A stretch of DNA of 64,000 nt, taken from NCBI GenBank assembly GCA_028023455.1, contig JAQFVV010000231.1, positions 1 through 64,000 on the forward strand, in the 5' to 3' direction. This DNA comes from Epiperipatus broadwayi. Lineage: Eukaryota; Onychophora; Udeonychophora; Euonychophora; Peripatidae. The position numbers were made by a program, and so were the translations under genes. Below, piece by piece: positions 11,470-22,551 of the stretch. Each line of letters starts with the position of its first letter. The stretch's first letter is position 1. The notes beneath the pieces were generated by a model, which worked only from the letters and a program-made list of their open reading frames with translations, ran no database searches and was not told the origin of the DNA.

Positions 11470-14400
11470 AAAGGTCTTTGTATGTTAGTTCCTCTTTGCA
11501 AGGACCCGGTGCTAACAAAATGGGGAACGATCAGATGTGGATGCTTAATACTTTAGATCTTGATATTGATTATTTAGAGCCCTTTACTATAGGCGAACCA
11601 CCTATAACTTATCAATGTCCTATTGTAATTTTGTATATAAACAATATCAGAATTGAAGCATTAATTGACTCTGGAAGTCAAGCTTCCATATTATCAGAGT
11701 CAACGTATCAAAATCTGGTGAGTGTAGAAAGGGATATACCTTCATTGCCAGTAAAACAGATCCAAGTAACTTTAGCAAATGGAAAGAGGACAAAGTTATC
11801 AAATAAACAAGTCTGGATTACCTTCAAAATAAATAATACAGAGTATGGGCATGTTTTTCTTATTATGCCTGGATTAATACATGAAGCCATAATAGGAGCT
11901 GACTTCATGATTTTAAATAAATGTCAGATTGATTTTTGTAATAAAATTTTTATTTGTAAAGAAGAAAGGCTTAATTTTGAATATGGTATGCATAACCTTT
12001 CTAGTCAATTATTATGCATCCAGAACACATTAATTGATGCCAGCATAAAGGCTAAAATTGAACATGTTTATGCAATCAATTCTAAATTAGGTGAAAATTT
12101 ATATCAATTAATGTATGATTTTAAAAATATCTTTTCTAAAATCCCTGGTATAATAAAGGGATATACCCATAGAATAAAATTGAAGAGTAATGATCCTTTC
12201 CATCAAAAGATGTACCCAATTCCTTACCAATATAAGGATGAGGTACAGAGTCAAATTGACAAAATGCTAGAGTGGAATATAATTAAAAAATGCCCTTCTC
12301 CTTACGTAAACCCATTGGTTATTGTGAAGAAGAAGGATGGCAGTATTAGAGTATGTTTAGATGCTCGTATGCTAAATAATGTAACTGTGCCAGAGCGTGA
12401 CATTCCTCCACCTGTACATGAGCTCTTAACTAAATTTCACAAGAGGTCAATTTTCTCTACATTTGATCTGACAGCTAGTTATTGGCAAATACCACTGCAT
12501 GAGAATGATCAGCAGTATACAGCATTTCGATTTCAAGGCCAGTCGTATGTTTTCAGACGGATGCCTTTTGGTCTCATTAATAGTGGTGCTGGCTTGATCA
12601 GATGTTTAGACATGATTTTTTCGAAACAATTAAAGGAAAAAATCATCATGTATGTGGATGATATAGTTATTGCTTCTGATAGTTTACATGAGCATCTCCA
12701 ACATTTAAAATTATTTTTTACAGAATGTCAAATACAAAATGTCAAAATTAATATGGAAAAATGTTCAATAGCAGCTAGAGAAATTACTTTTCTAGGTCAT
12801 TTAATAAATGAGCATGGAATCCAGCCCCATCCTGAAAAGATTGCAGCTATTCAACGTTTTCCCATTCCAAAAACAGTTAAGCAATTAAAATCATTTTTTG
12901 GATTGTGTAACTATTATAATAGATTCTATAAAAATTTCGCTGAAGATACAATAAATTTGTCTCGGTTATTAAAGAAAACTGAAAAATGGAAGTGGACTGC
13001 TGAACATGATAATGAATTTAGTATAATTAAAAGTAAATTTTTAAAACACGTGATTTTAGTGTATCCTGACTTTAATAAAACATTCTATGTGCAGACAGAT
13101 AGTAGTTACTATGGTCTGGGAGTAGTGTTATATCAGCTCGATGAGGATCAGGTACCTCATGTATTGTACTTCTTAAGCCGACATTTAAGAGGTGCTGAGT
13201 TGAATTACACTATTACTGAAAAGGAGACCCTAGCTGTTGTCTGGGCTTTTCAGAAATTACGCCAATTTTTATTAGGTTCAGAAGTAATTGTATTGACCGA
13301 CCATAGAAGCTTGGAATTTTTAAACAAAAGCTACCTCAGTAATGAGAGACTTGTTAGGTGGAGCTTGTATCTCCAGCAATTCAACTATAGAGTTCTCTAT
13401 ATTGAAGGGAGACAGAATATCCCTGCTGATATTCTTAGCCGCCACCCTATTTGTCTGATGTCCCAACATCCTAATGCTCAAAATATAATTATTAGTAGTG
13501 TGGATGTAATCAGGGATGAATCTATAGTGGATGATTATAATAATCTCACTATGATTCAAGGTCAGGATCAGAAATTAAATAGAATCATGACTATCCTAAA
13601 TAATCATGATAATGTAAATAGTAAAAGTAAATATATAAAAAGGATTTTTAGCAAGTATAAGATGTACCAGAATTTACTTATGTATAATTTAAAGTCAAAT
13701 CAGGGGGAATCATGGAGGATAGTTGTACCTAACTCTATGATTGATAAATTGATAATGTATGTACATTGTAGTTATGGTCACTATGGTGCACCAAAGATTA
13801 TGTATGTTTTAAAATCTATTTTTTATTGGGATGGAATGTATAAACGTGTCATAAGGAAAATTAAAACATGTTCTACTTGCTTAAAGTCTAAATATTGTAA
13901 TAAATCATATGTAGGTGTTATGCAGCCTATTATTCCAGATCGAGCTAATGAATTATTAGCAATTGATTTTTACGGGCCTCTCCCACCATTTAAACAACAG
14001 AAATTTATTTTAGTAGCCTATGATGTTTTTAGCAAATTTGTATCTGCATATCCTGTGCCTAAAACTAGTGCACATTTTGTAATAAAATGCATGCTTAATT
14101 ATCAATTCCCATTAGTGGGAAAACCAAAAATCATACTTACAGATCATGCTACAGCTTTTATATCGGGTAGGTGGAATGAGTGGATTCAAGATCAAAACCT
14201 CAAACATGTTATGAGCTCCATAAGAAACCCTCAGTCTAATCCATGCGAACGTGTTATGCGGGAGCTTAGTCGATTATTCAGGGTGTATGTAGCTGATAAT
14301 CATAAGAAATGGGTTCATAAACTCCCAGAGGTTATTAACTATATTAATAGTACGTATAATGAATCCACTGGTTTCACTCCTATTCGTTTGCATTATGGTA

Positions 14401-14750
14401 GACATGAGCCATTATTGATTAAAACGCCTATACCAATTGTAAGAGAACCAATTAATAGGGATGAAGATAATAATCAAGCTAAAGTAAAGCTTCATATTAT
14501 GGGTGCAAAAAGAGTAAAGAAATCCCATAATAAACCACATCCATTTAAAATTAATGATTTAGTTCTAGTTAGAACACCCCATGTTAGCAACCTTCAAAGA
14601 AATCAGTTCAAAAAATTTCTTAGTCTATATGAGGGTCCATATAGAATATCTTGCAAAGTAGGTGAAAATGCATTTATGTTAACCACACCAGATGGTGAAA
14701 AAGGAACTTATAATGCAAGAAGTTTAATTCCATATCCTTCTGAAGTGTGA
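11457..14750 (+). CDS. pol: Pol polyprotein: protease, reverse transcriptase, RNase H, integrase
   Basis: Makes and integrates element cDNA. The frame has no ATG at its start; the first in-frame ATG is 11520, so expression is by -1 frameshift from gag or by reinitiation. Residues counted from codon 11478: aspartic protease with D64-S-G in IDSGSQASILS; RT with FDLTASYWQIPL (D330) and the catalytic MYVDDIVIAS (YVDD 392-395); RNase H with TDSSYYGLG (D541), E583 and TDHRSLEFL (D608); integrase with an N-terminal HHCC zinc site (HCSYGHYG ... CSTCLKSKYC) and catalytic D830, D889 and E924. The integrase spacing is D-34-E, one less than the usual 35, and NPQSN replaces HPQSN. A C-terminal GPY-like segment (LYEGPYRIS) is visible. 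The domain order assigns it to Ty3/gypsy. No stop or frameshift interrupts it, so it looks functional. Confidence 0.96.
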   Translation, partial: EIKLERSLYVSSSLQGPGANKMGNDQMWMLNTLDLDIDYLEPFTIGEPPITYQCPIVILYINNIRIEALIDSGSQASILSESTYQNLVSVERDIPSLPVKQIQVTLANGKRTKLSNKQVWITFKINNTEYGHVFLIMPGLIHEAIIGADFMILNKCQIDFCNKIFICKEERLNFEYGMHNLSSQLLCIQNTLIDASIKAKIEHVYAINSKLGENLYQLMYDFKNIFSKIPGIIKGYTHRIKLKSNDPFHQKMYPIPYQYKDEVQSQIDKMLEWNIIKKCPSPYVNPLVIVKKKDGSIRVCLDARMLNNVTVPERDIPPPVHELLTKFHKRSIFSTFDLTASYWQIPLHENDQQYTAFRFQGQSYVFRRMPFGLINSGAGLIRCLDMIFSKQLKEKIIMYVDDIVIASDSLHEHLQHLKLFFTECQIQNVKINMEKCSIAAREITFLGHLINEHGIQPHPEKIAAIQRFPIPKTVKQLKSFFGLCNYYNRFYKNFAEDTINLSRLLKKTEKWKWTAEHDNEFSIIKSKFLKHVILVYPDFNKTFYVQTDSSYYGLGVVLYQLDEDQVPHVLYFLSRHLRGAELNYTITEKETLAVVWAFQKLRQFLLGSEVIVLTDHRSLEFLNKSYLSNERLVRWSLYLQQFNYRVLYIEGRQNIPADILSRHPICLMSQHPNAQNIIISSVDVIRDESIVDDYNNLTMIQGQDQKLNRIMTILNNHDNVNSKSKYIKRIFSKYKMYQNLLMYNLKSNQGESWRIVVPNSMIDKLIMYVHCSYGHYGAPKIMYVLKSIFYWDGMYKRVIRKIKTCSTCLKSKYCNKSYVGVMQPIIPDRANELLAIDFYGPLPPFKQQKFILVAYDVFSKFVSAYPVPKTSAHFVIKCMLNYQFPLVGKPKIILTDHATAFISGRWNEWIQDQNLKHVMSSIRNPQSNPCERVMRELSRLFRVYVADNHKKWVHKLPEVINYINSTYNESTGFTPIRLHYGRHEPLLIKTPIPIVREPINRDEDNNQAKVKLHIMGAKRVKKSHNKPHPFKINDLVLVRTPHVSNLQRNQFKKFLSLYEGPYRISCKVGENAFMLTTPDGEKGTYNARSLIPYPSEV

Positions 14751-15449
14751 ATTACAATTTTCAAAGGATATATTGTGGGTAAAGATTTAGTGTGGTGTTC
14801 ATATATTTTATTTTATATAATAAAATAATGTATTATCAAATCAGTAAATGTTAATTTAGGGAGAAATTAATAATATGTAAGAGTGAGTAGATCTTATAAA
14901 AGATCAATTTATGAAAAAGTATGGATGAATTTAAGATTTTTCATAAAGATTGTAATAGTGATCATAAAACTAATAAATTTTCAGGGATAAAGATAATCTC
15001 TTTAAATGAAAAGTGTCTAAGTGTATTAGATAATGATTCATTAAAAACTGTTAATGAAACTAGCAACAAGTGTAAAATAAAACACAAAGTGTGATTTAAA
15101 AGATAGTATTAACTATAGAAATATGTATTTATAGTTTAGTTTGTGTACAAGATGTTATTTAAAGGAATATAAACATTTAATATTTCTTAGTAAGATTAGG
15201 GAAATAAAAATGACCTAATTAAAGATATAAATAAAAGAAAAGTGAGACTTAATTTTATCAAGTAAAAGAAAGTCATGATGATTTTATTTAGAAGTGTTTT
15301 CTGGTTGAGATTTTAATGTGAAGTTCCAGTGCTTTATAAAAATTCATGTTAAAGTGATTGATTATGATATTTAATGATATGAAAAATGAAGATGTTAAGT
15401 GTAGATTAATGAAGATGAAGGTAGATGGTTAATTTAAAATTTTTATCCG
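14751..15449 (+). other. 3' internal non-coding region of the element
   Basis: About 700 nt of AT-rich sequence between pol and the polypurine tract. No env or other accessory ORF is present on either strand. Confidence 0.8.
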
Positions 15450-15460
15450 AAGGAGGAGGA
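15450..15460 (+). promoter_or_regulatory. polypurine tract
   Basis: AAGGAGGAGGA lies two bases before the 3' LTR and is the expected primer for plus-strand cDNA synthesis. Confidence 0.85.
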
Positions 15461-15462
15461 TA

Positions 15463-18400
15463 TGTGCCCTTTTGTATGGGTCTCCATAAATTGTTGTATC
15501 CATTTATTTAAAAAATTTTAAATTTAAGATATATTTAGCTATATGATTTTAATTTTGTTTATAACAATCTTTTAAAAAGTGTAATTAAAGTAATTCATGA
15601 GTATTTGATATGTGAAAATTGTGCTGATGTTTGAGAGAGACATTTCAATGGGAATGATAATAGTATATGGTTGGGAAAACTGGCCATAAGCAATACTGCA
15701 TTAATAAATTTAATAAATAAATGTTTAAAGTTAAAGTTTTAAAAGACAAGTTAAAATTAAATGCATATATTTATTGTTGATAAAAATTAATATTTAATAA
15801 ATGAATATAAATATTTTAATTATTAGTATTACATGATAGAAGATTAATATTTGATTTTAATAATATCGAATTATTATTTTAAAAATTGTTATAAGATATT
15901 ATTTATTTTAAAAATATTTATTTTTAAAAAATGTATTGTTAGTTTATTTTTAGATTATTACAAGCGTCTGTAGCTTTGTTGTAAAAAAACAGATGTTAAT
16001 TAAAATACGTACACACATGCTTGGGAGTTTTTTTAGTAAAGTTGCAAAGCTATTTTAAAAATTCTGTTATAAAATTTATAAATATTATTTTGGCTATCAT
16101 GAGATAAAAATAAAGATAATTAATGTGAAATATTAAATCTGATTTTTAAAATACTGTTTAAAAACATAACGAATAAAAATAGACTTAGTTTGTTTATAAA
16201 AATAATCTTATAAAAGTTAAACGTGAAATTAAGTAAGAAAGTATATTTTAAAAAAATGTTTAATAGATTTAAATAAATGATAAAGATTAATTTAAGAATT
16301 TAATAATGTGATAAATAATAAATATTAAATAAGTCATTATTTATTTTTAATTCTGTCTTGTTGGTGAAATATGTAAATAAGCTAGCAAGTCAATTGTTTA
16401 ATTCACCAATCAAGTGGGAGTTTTCTTCCGGTATAAAACCAAGGTTCAATTGTTAGGAGGTGACTTGTGATTGAAATTCTTAAAGTAAAGGTGCTATTAA
16501 AAATAGCTAAGTGATTATAGACGCTCTTAAAATCGTTTTAAAATTATAAGAGAGTAGTTTTTTAAAATAATTTATAAAAGTTACCGATGAATATGCAGTG
16601 TTAATTTATTGTAGTTCCCTATTGATCGTTTCCTATTAATGCTCAATTTACTATCAAATAATCATGAGGACATCGTATAAGGATAAAATGTATTGGAGAC
16701 TTTATACTGAAAATTTAACAAACGCTGGATTGACTAGCAGAGTTATTAGATGCCTAAAAGTAATACGTTGGACTTTGTATAAATTTAAAAGCTAATGATA
16801 GTTAATTTTTATAAATAGATATTTAAAAAAATGAGAAATACTTCTTTATGAAGCAAGTATTTGTAAATTCTAAATTTAAATATATATCTTGGTAAAGATA
16901 TAATATATAACAGTAATTGTATAAATATTTGCCTTGTTAAGTCTTTATGGTATAAAAGACTAAATTCTGACAATTTTAAAAGGCAAATAAATTGGAGATG
17001 TAATAAGTAAAGAAATACTTATAAGTCAAATTATGATATTATTAAAGTCTAAACGCTGGTCGTATAGAAGACTTTAAAAATAATCTTACCTAAATATCTG
17101 TTACGGAATGCGCAAATCAATTACATGTGGATATCCAAATAAAGTTATTAAAATAATTAAACAAGAACTTATAAATTATAAACTAATGCTAAAAAATAAT
17201 AACTTTAAAATAATTTTTTCCTATAAAGAAGAGAATATGGATCCTATAAACTATTTTAATTTTATTTTTGTTTTATGATGGAACTGACTTTTCTTTTATT
17301 TATTTTTAAAAAAAAGAACGTTTTCATTTTTGTCATAAAAACTTTTAAAGAACACGTGATGTACCGGAAAAGGAAGTAATGTTTAGTGAAAATTTGTGCC
17401 TAGGAAAAAGAACAATGACAACTGGATGAAAACACCGTTGGATGTTATGTAATATTTTTATTTATTAACTAACATAAATATTTCATTAATTATTGATTTA
17501 TTAAAGATAGGAAAGGTACATTTACATTTTTTTAAAAAAATAATAACTAAATACTAATATAACTTTTTATTGCATAAAGTTTATTTTATAATTATACAAC
17601 ACGTAATATTTTAAAGAATAATTGTTGAGTGTAAATGTGAAATTATTTTGTAAAACTGGAATCCTGGAGGACATCGTGACGGACTGTACATTGAAGTATT
17701 ATTTATGGTAAAAATTGTGTAATAATAATAATAATTTGATGTATTTACTATGTTTTCTTTAGATCAACCAAATGTTATATGATTATTGAATGAATGTATT
17801 AATGTTTAAATAATATACACGCACAAGACTAATAATAGCAGTTTTATTTTAATATGCATATTTTAAATTGATGATATAAATTTAGTACAACGTAATATGA
17901 TACCCTAGAAATAATTATATGATTCTTTCGTGAATGAATTTCAATGTTTCTGTTCCAATATTAGAAATCAGATTTATTATACTAGTGTAAGTTATTTATT
18001 TTTTTCTTTTAAAGTTAGTAAGAAGTATATAAGGTCTATATTTTATTTTATTTTTATTAGATGAGTTACGTTAATTTTACATAGAAATTTATATTTTTGA
18101 TTGAAGGCTTATTGTAAATAGATGATGAGGTATAGGAGAGTTTGGATCGTTATTATTTTTTTTTTTTTGTTTTAAAATTGGTCATTTGTTTTACTGAAAT
18201 TAAATAGGGTTAAAATGACTTTTGTAGGTAGTAGTTTTATAAAGGAATAGGAATAATAAGTAAAGAAAAGTAATGATTTAAAATGGAAAAGAATCATAGA
18301 ATTTTATTTAACATTATACTTTATAAAAGTTGAAATTATTGAATAATTTTAAAATATTATTTTTTAAAAGATACATATACGTATTGCATATTTTAATAAG

Positions 18401-19788
18401 ACATGTAGTATGACATTATATCGGAATGAAATAAACAGTGATAGTCAATAATTGTTATTATACTACAAAGTTATATCAGTTGATACATTAATTAATATTT
18501 GAGTCATACTGATAATAAATGTAATACAGCCTTATACATTATAATATAAATAACAGTAGGACTTAAGTGAAATAGCATTTAAATTATTAAAGTTTGTTTA
18601 TTTACATACATGCTACATGAATGATATCTTACATAAAATCTTTTCTTATATTAATTGATAATAAGTAATGTTTATGTAAATTAAAGTCATAAACTTAATT
18701 GAATTTTATTAATAAAACATTCTCTGAAATGTATAAATTATCTACTTATAGTTATGGAAATAATAACAGTGTAAAAATCTTGTATTATTATTTTTCTTAT
18801 TTTTTTTTATTTTCTTTAGTTCCATTTAAATGTAAATAGTGTAAATAAATTATTTGTTAAAGTTAATGTAAATAAATTTGTTAAGTTGTTTAAAAGATGT
18901 GTTGAATTCATTATTTTACACCACAGCATTTGACAACAGATAATTTGAATAAACATAATATTTGCACAATATGAATTTATTATTTTATTATTTGAGAAAG
19001 AAACACAATATTTTCTTAATATAATTTATAGAAATTGATTGACATTAACATATGATATTACAATGGTCATAAAATAATTATAATGCACAATATAAAAGTA
19101 TAAGATTATTTATTGCCACAAATTGTTAAATTATAAGATTTTGGTTTATTTTAAAATTAAGATACTATATGGAAATGAAAGACATGCATATGATTTATTT
19201 ATTTTCTTAATGATTAAAAGTATAACCCAATAGATAAGATTAAGATATACCCTAAAGATTATTATTGTTAGTGATTATTATTAGAATAAGTTAGGTGTAT
19301 TTAGGTTTGATATTAAATCCCTTATCATTCCTATCTACATGAATTATTATTACTTTAAGATAATTAGAAGAACCTGAGATCATTTTAATTATATTTCCTT
19401 AACAATAGATTGAGATTTATTTATCTATTATTATTAAAGATAATTCATTTATAAAAGTCATAAGAGTGCTGTAGAGTTAGTAATGAGATAATGAAGAAGT
19501 AATAGTATTCTTATGCCATTGAGACAGTGTCTTGGAAAGACATTGACTCAATGTAAATCTGATTACCAATTGTAACTTCACTTCACAGTCTCATGATTTT
19601 AATTAAATATTTATTTAATTAGTACATAATATTGAACTATATTAATTTTTGATAAGTTTGGAATAAATCTGATAAGTTATAATATTATAAAAATATATTA
19701 AAGATAGTTGTACATATTTTAGCCGAGCATAATAATTTGATTGAGCTAGTCATATTTTAAATTATATCATATATCGAGAAGTGAGGGT

Positions 19789-19791
<3 letters not shown>
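15463..19791 (+). repeat. 3' LTR (4,329 bp)
   Basis: Matches the 5' LTR over its whole length, with the same TGTGCCC start and GGGTACA end. Scattered substitutions (for example A for G near 15604 and G for A near 16102) and homopolymer-length changes are the only differences I saw. Confidence 0.95.
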
Positions 19792-19826
<35 letters not shown>

Positions 19827-19876
19827 AGAATATATATATATATATATATGGGAATCCACCTCTACTGTTAAAGGTT
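19792..19876. repeat. (TA)n tract and right copy of the flank duplication
   Basis: A TA tract of about 30 bp follows the LTR. Then AAGAGAA, a second TA tract and GGGAATCCACCTCTACTGTT repeat the sequence found at 4163-4215 before the element. Confidence 0.85.
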
Positions 19877-20778
19877 ACCTTGACAACAGTTTGAAATTTT
19901 TGATTGTTATCTATATTGGAATTGTCTAAGTGTTGATTGGTTTCTAATGGTTATATATATATATATAATGCCAAGATTATCTTGGCAAAAAAAGGCGATA
20001 AAGATATAGAAGAGGGCAGTAGTTTAACACAGTGATATATTAATGGACTACAAGCTTCGGATTTTATTTTGAGCTAATTAAAGTAAAAAAAAAAAAAAGA
20101 TCCTTGAACACCATAATAAATAACGTGAGTATTTGGAGTAATATAAAAACTTAAAAAAGATAATTTTACCTTTGCAGCATTGCATTTCTACTAAAAAAAA
20201 CAGGTGTGAAATTCTGAGCAATAGGTTATATAACAAACAATGTCTCTAAAGGTAGGAATCGACTATTTTTTCATACTTCTCCAATAAAATTTATTCTAGC
20301 AGTGCACATCTAGGGAATACTTCAAAGATAATTCCCTCCTGCAGTAATCAAATCACAACAGGCATTAATTTTTAATCACATTTGGAAGTAAAAGTTTTGT
20401 AATTTGATTAGCTTCTTTATAAACAAAAATATAATGCAAAATTGTAATTAAATTTTAAACCACACCACTTCAGTAAACATCAGAGACTCGATCGACTTTG
20501 AAACATTTTTAATATTTTAATATTGAGTAAAAAAAAAAGTGTAAAAAAATATTTTATCAAGATGTTATTACTTTTTTTTTAAAAAATAAAAATATACTTT
20601 TTAATTAAAATTTTTCTTTTCATTAAACTGTGCTCCATTAAAATATTAATTAAGGTCTTTAGAGATTACAAAAATATTGATGGAAAATTAATCCATCTGT
20701 TATTTCTTACGTTGAAAATAAAATAATAAATATATATATATAATATACACACATCGACACCTATTTAAACTTTTAGAA
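19877..20778. other. AT-rich DNA, no gene recognised
   Basis: Contains a 19-bp perfect palindrome at 19969-19987 (TGCCAAGAT-T-ATCTTGGCA) and several poly-A/T runs. No coding signal. Confidence 0.5.
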
Positions 20779-21290
20779 TATGGTATATACACATATTATT
20801 TGCCCAAAAGCAGATTAAGTAATTTGATACCCAAGTGCACTGTGAAAAAAAACCACGGATCAAATATTGATAGGAGTAAAACATATGATACAAGTGGAAA
20901 AGACAGAAGATGGTATATGCACATATTCTTTGCCCAAAGGTAAGTTAAATAATTTGATAACAAAAATGCAATGTGAAAAAAATCATAGGTCTAATGTCGG
21001 TAAGTAATTTGATAACAAAAATATCATGTGAAGAAAATTGTGGGTCTAATGTCAGTAAGATTATAACACACCACACCAGTGATTTAAAATACAGAAGGTA
21101 TGATGATACCTCCTTAATCTTATAGAAAATGGTATATACATATATTCTTTACCCAAAAGCAGGTTAAGTAATTTGATAACCAAGTATCCATGAAAAAAAC
21201 AATGGATTACATATTGGTAGGAATAAAACATATGACAATGGTGGAAAAGACAGAAAATATTATAATACCTATTTAATCTTAACAAGTATA
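20779..21290. repeat. degenerate tandem repeat, ~130-bp unit
   Basis: The block ATGGTATATACACATATT ... TTGCCCAAAAGCAG ... TAATTTGATA recurs at 20779, 20910 and 21128, and an extra half unit (TAAGTAATTTGATAAC...) is duplicated near 21001. Each unit continues into AAACATATGA ... GTGGAAAAGACAGAA. Copies are clearly diverged. The minus-strand open frame at 21061-21306 is a by-product of this array. Confidence 0.75.
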
Positions 21291-21299
21291 CATTTATGA

Positions 21300-22273
21300 A
21301 TGACATCAGAAAGAAGTTTATTATTAACTAAAAGAATACCCATTGATTCCTCCTTGGGACTTTAAAGAGACTGAGTAAGACAAATCACTAACATCCATTC
21401 CATATATTCCTGTCGTAACAAGATGTTACTACTACATGATTCTTTATAAGACCAATGAACATGCATGGGTTTTTCACTAACATGGATCAGTCCATGCAGT
21501 GACTTTTAAGATCAATAATTACCATGATCTTTCCTTTAAATTATATAATAATTCTTAATTGAAACAGGACAAAACTAAATCAAATGACCACATTTATTCC
21601 CAAAAGGTCATAAAGTCATCAGCTCAGGGAGTGATTGGTGGGAGAAGGCAGAGGTGCTAAGATTTCACTGATTGCATGAGCATGACCTACATTTAGGTAA
21701 GTACAACTGCAGATCACAGCAAGTGAAGGAATATTACATGAGCTGAATGAAGAATTGGCTAATAATAAATGGAATGTTGTTGGACTTAATTAAATTAGAA
21801 GAAAAGATGAAGAGACAAGTAATCTGAAAAATGGATATGAACTTTCTTATAAGGGCATGCACTGGAAGCGGAAATGGAATAACATCTATTATAAATAAAA
21901 ATGGAGGAACAACAATGAGGATATTAATGAAATATCAAAACAAAATGATAACATCATTTATTCAACTTAATGAAAGGCAATAAATGCCGATAATTCAAAT
22001 TTATGCCACCAACAGGTTCTCGTTGTGATGAATAAAATGTTACAGATGTGCAAAATACTTTTGATAGTCATAAGGAAATCACCTCGACACGTGCTGTTTG
22101 AATTTATAAATCCGAGGAATACTCCCACTCTCCAAACTTAAAATAGCATCGTAGGAAAGATAAGAAAGAATCCATCTTATCTTTTTTATTTTAATTCATT
22201 GTCAAAAAATAAATACTTACAACATATATACTAAGAAGAGCTTGTTTAATACTCTAACAACATATGCTGAAAA
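21300..22273. other. no gene recognised
   Basis: Mixed-composition sequence without repeats shared elsewhere, except 22119-22190, which weakly resembles the foldback unit at 38571 (GAATACTCCCACT ... GAATCCA). Confidence 0.4.
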
Positions 22274-22435
22274 CAGGCAAAAACTCTCCATATAGTAGTG
22301 CTATCTTGTGCTAACCAGAGTAATCAATGGATGCCAGAAGACTTGTGCATAAAATCCCTATCTAGTGCCTAATCATCCAATATCCCCAGACTAGTTTCTG
22401 GCTTGTGGCCTTCATCAGTGAGGAGCCTTGGATCT
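22274..22435 (-). mobile_element. hammerhead family II repeat, single-arm copy
   Basis: Shares the CAGGCAAAAACTCTCCATA start and about 160 bp with the palindromes at 3901, 25702, 44103 and 60027, but is present in one orientation only. Read on the minus strand it runs hammerhead, then linker, then the family tail. This is the best-preserved family II ribozyme in the window (22375-22433). Confidence 0.75.
22375..22433 (-). ncRNA. type I hammerhead ribozyme, family II (best copy)
   Basis: Minus-strand 59-nt motif. Stem I is AUCCAA/UUGGAU, then an internal loop GGC/UA, then UCCUCA/UGGGGA (one U-G). The core CUGAUGA is followed by stem II GGC-CACAA-GCC, then GAA, stem III ACUAGU (self-complementary, no loop) and cleavage base C17. 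All invariant core positions are present. One defect is an A/A mismatch at pair 10.1-11.1, which is normally G-C and would slow cleavage. The loopless stem III suggests a dimeric ribozyme, as in newt satellite, PLE and retrozyme hammerheads. Confidence 0.8.
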
Positions 22436-22460
22436 GAGGGCACTGAGATGGAGATCATGT

Positions 22461-22551
22461 GATAGTATGCTGAACATGTTTTCGACTAACTGCTACTACC
22501 AGTTTTTTGAAAGCATGTGCAGTTAGTCGAAAGCAAGCTCAGCATATTATC
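22461..22551. repeat. 91-bp palindrome
   Basis: Arms of 33 bp (22461-22493 and 22519-22551, starting GATAGTATGCTGAACATG) flank a 25-bp centre. It adjoins the family II copy and may be a small MITE or an inverted end created during insertion. Confidence 0.7.

Larger units (their letters stand above)
4249..19791 (+). mobile_element. full-length Ty3/gypsy LTR retrotransposon, 15.5 kb, giant LTRs
   Basis: The element is bounded by two direct LTRs (TGTGCCC...GGTACA) and contains, in order, a primer-binding site, gag, pol with protease-RT-RNase H-integrase, and a polypurine tract just before the 3' LTR. The PR-RT-RH-IN order is that of Ty3/gypsy rather than Ty1/copia. Both ORFs are uninterrupted. 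It is inserted in a TA tract, so the target duplication (consistent with ATAT on both sides, 4245-4248 and 19792-19795) cannot be defined uniquely. No env-like ORF is present. Total length and LTR length are far above the usual 5-7 kb and 0.2-1.5 kb. By-eye LTR comparison shows about 20 substitutions and several homopolymer indels, so insertion is recent and the copy may be active. Confidence 0.95.

Noticed and set aside
14751-15449. env or third ORF of the LTR element
   Set aside because: No frame of useful length, signal peptide or membrane segment on either strand.
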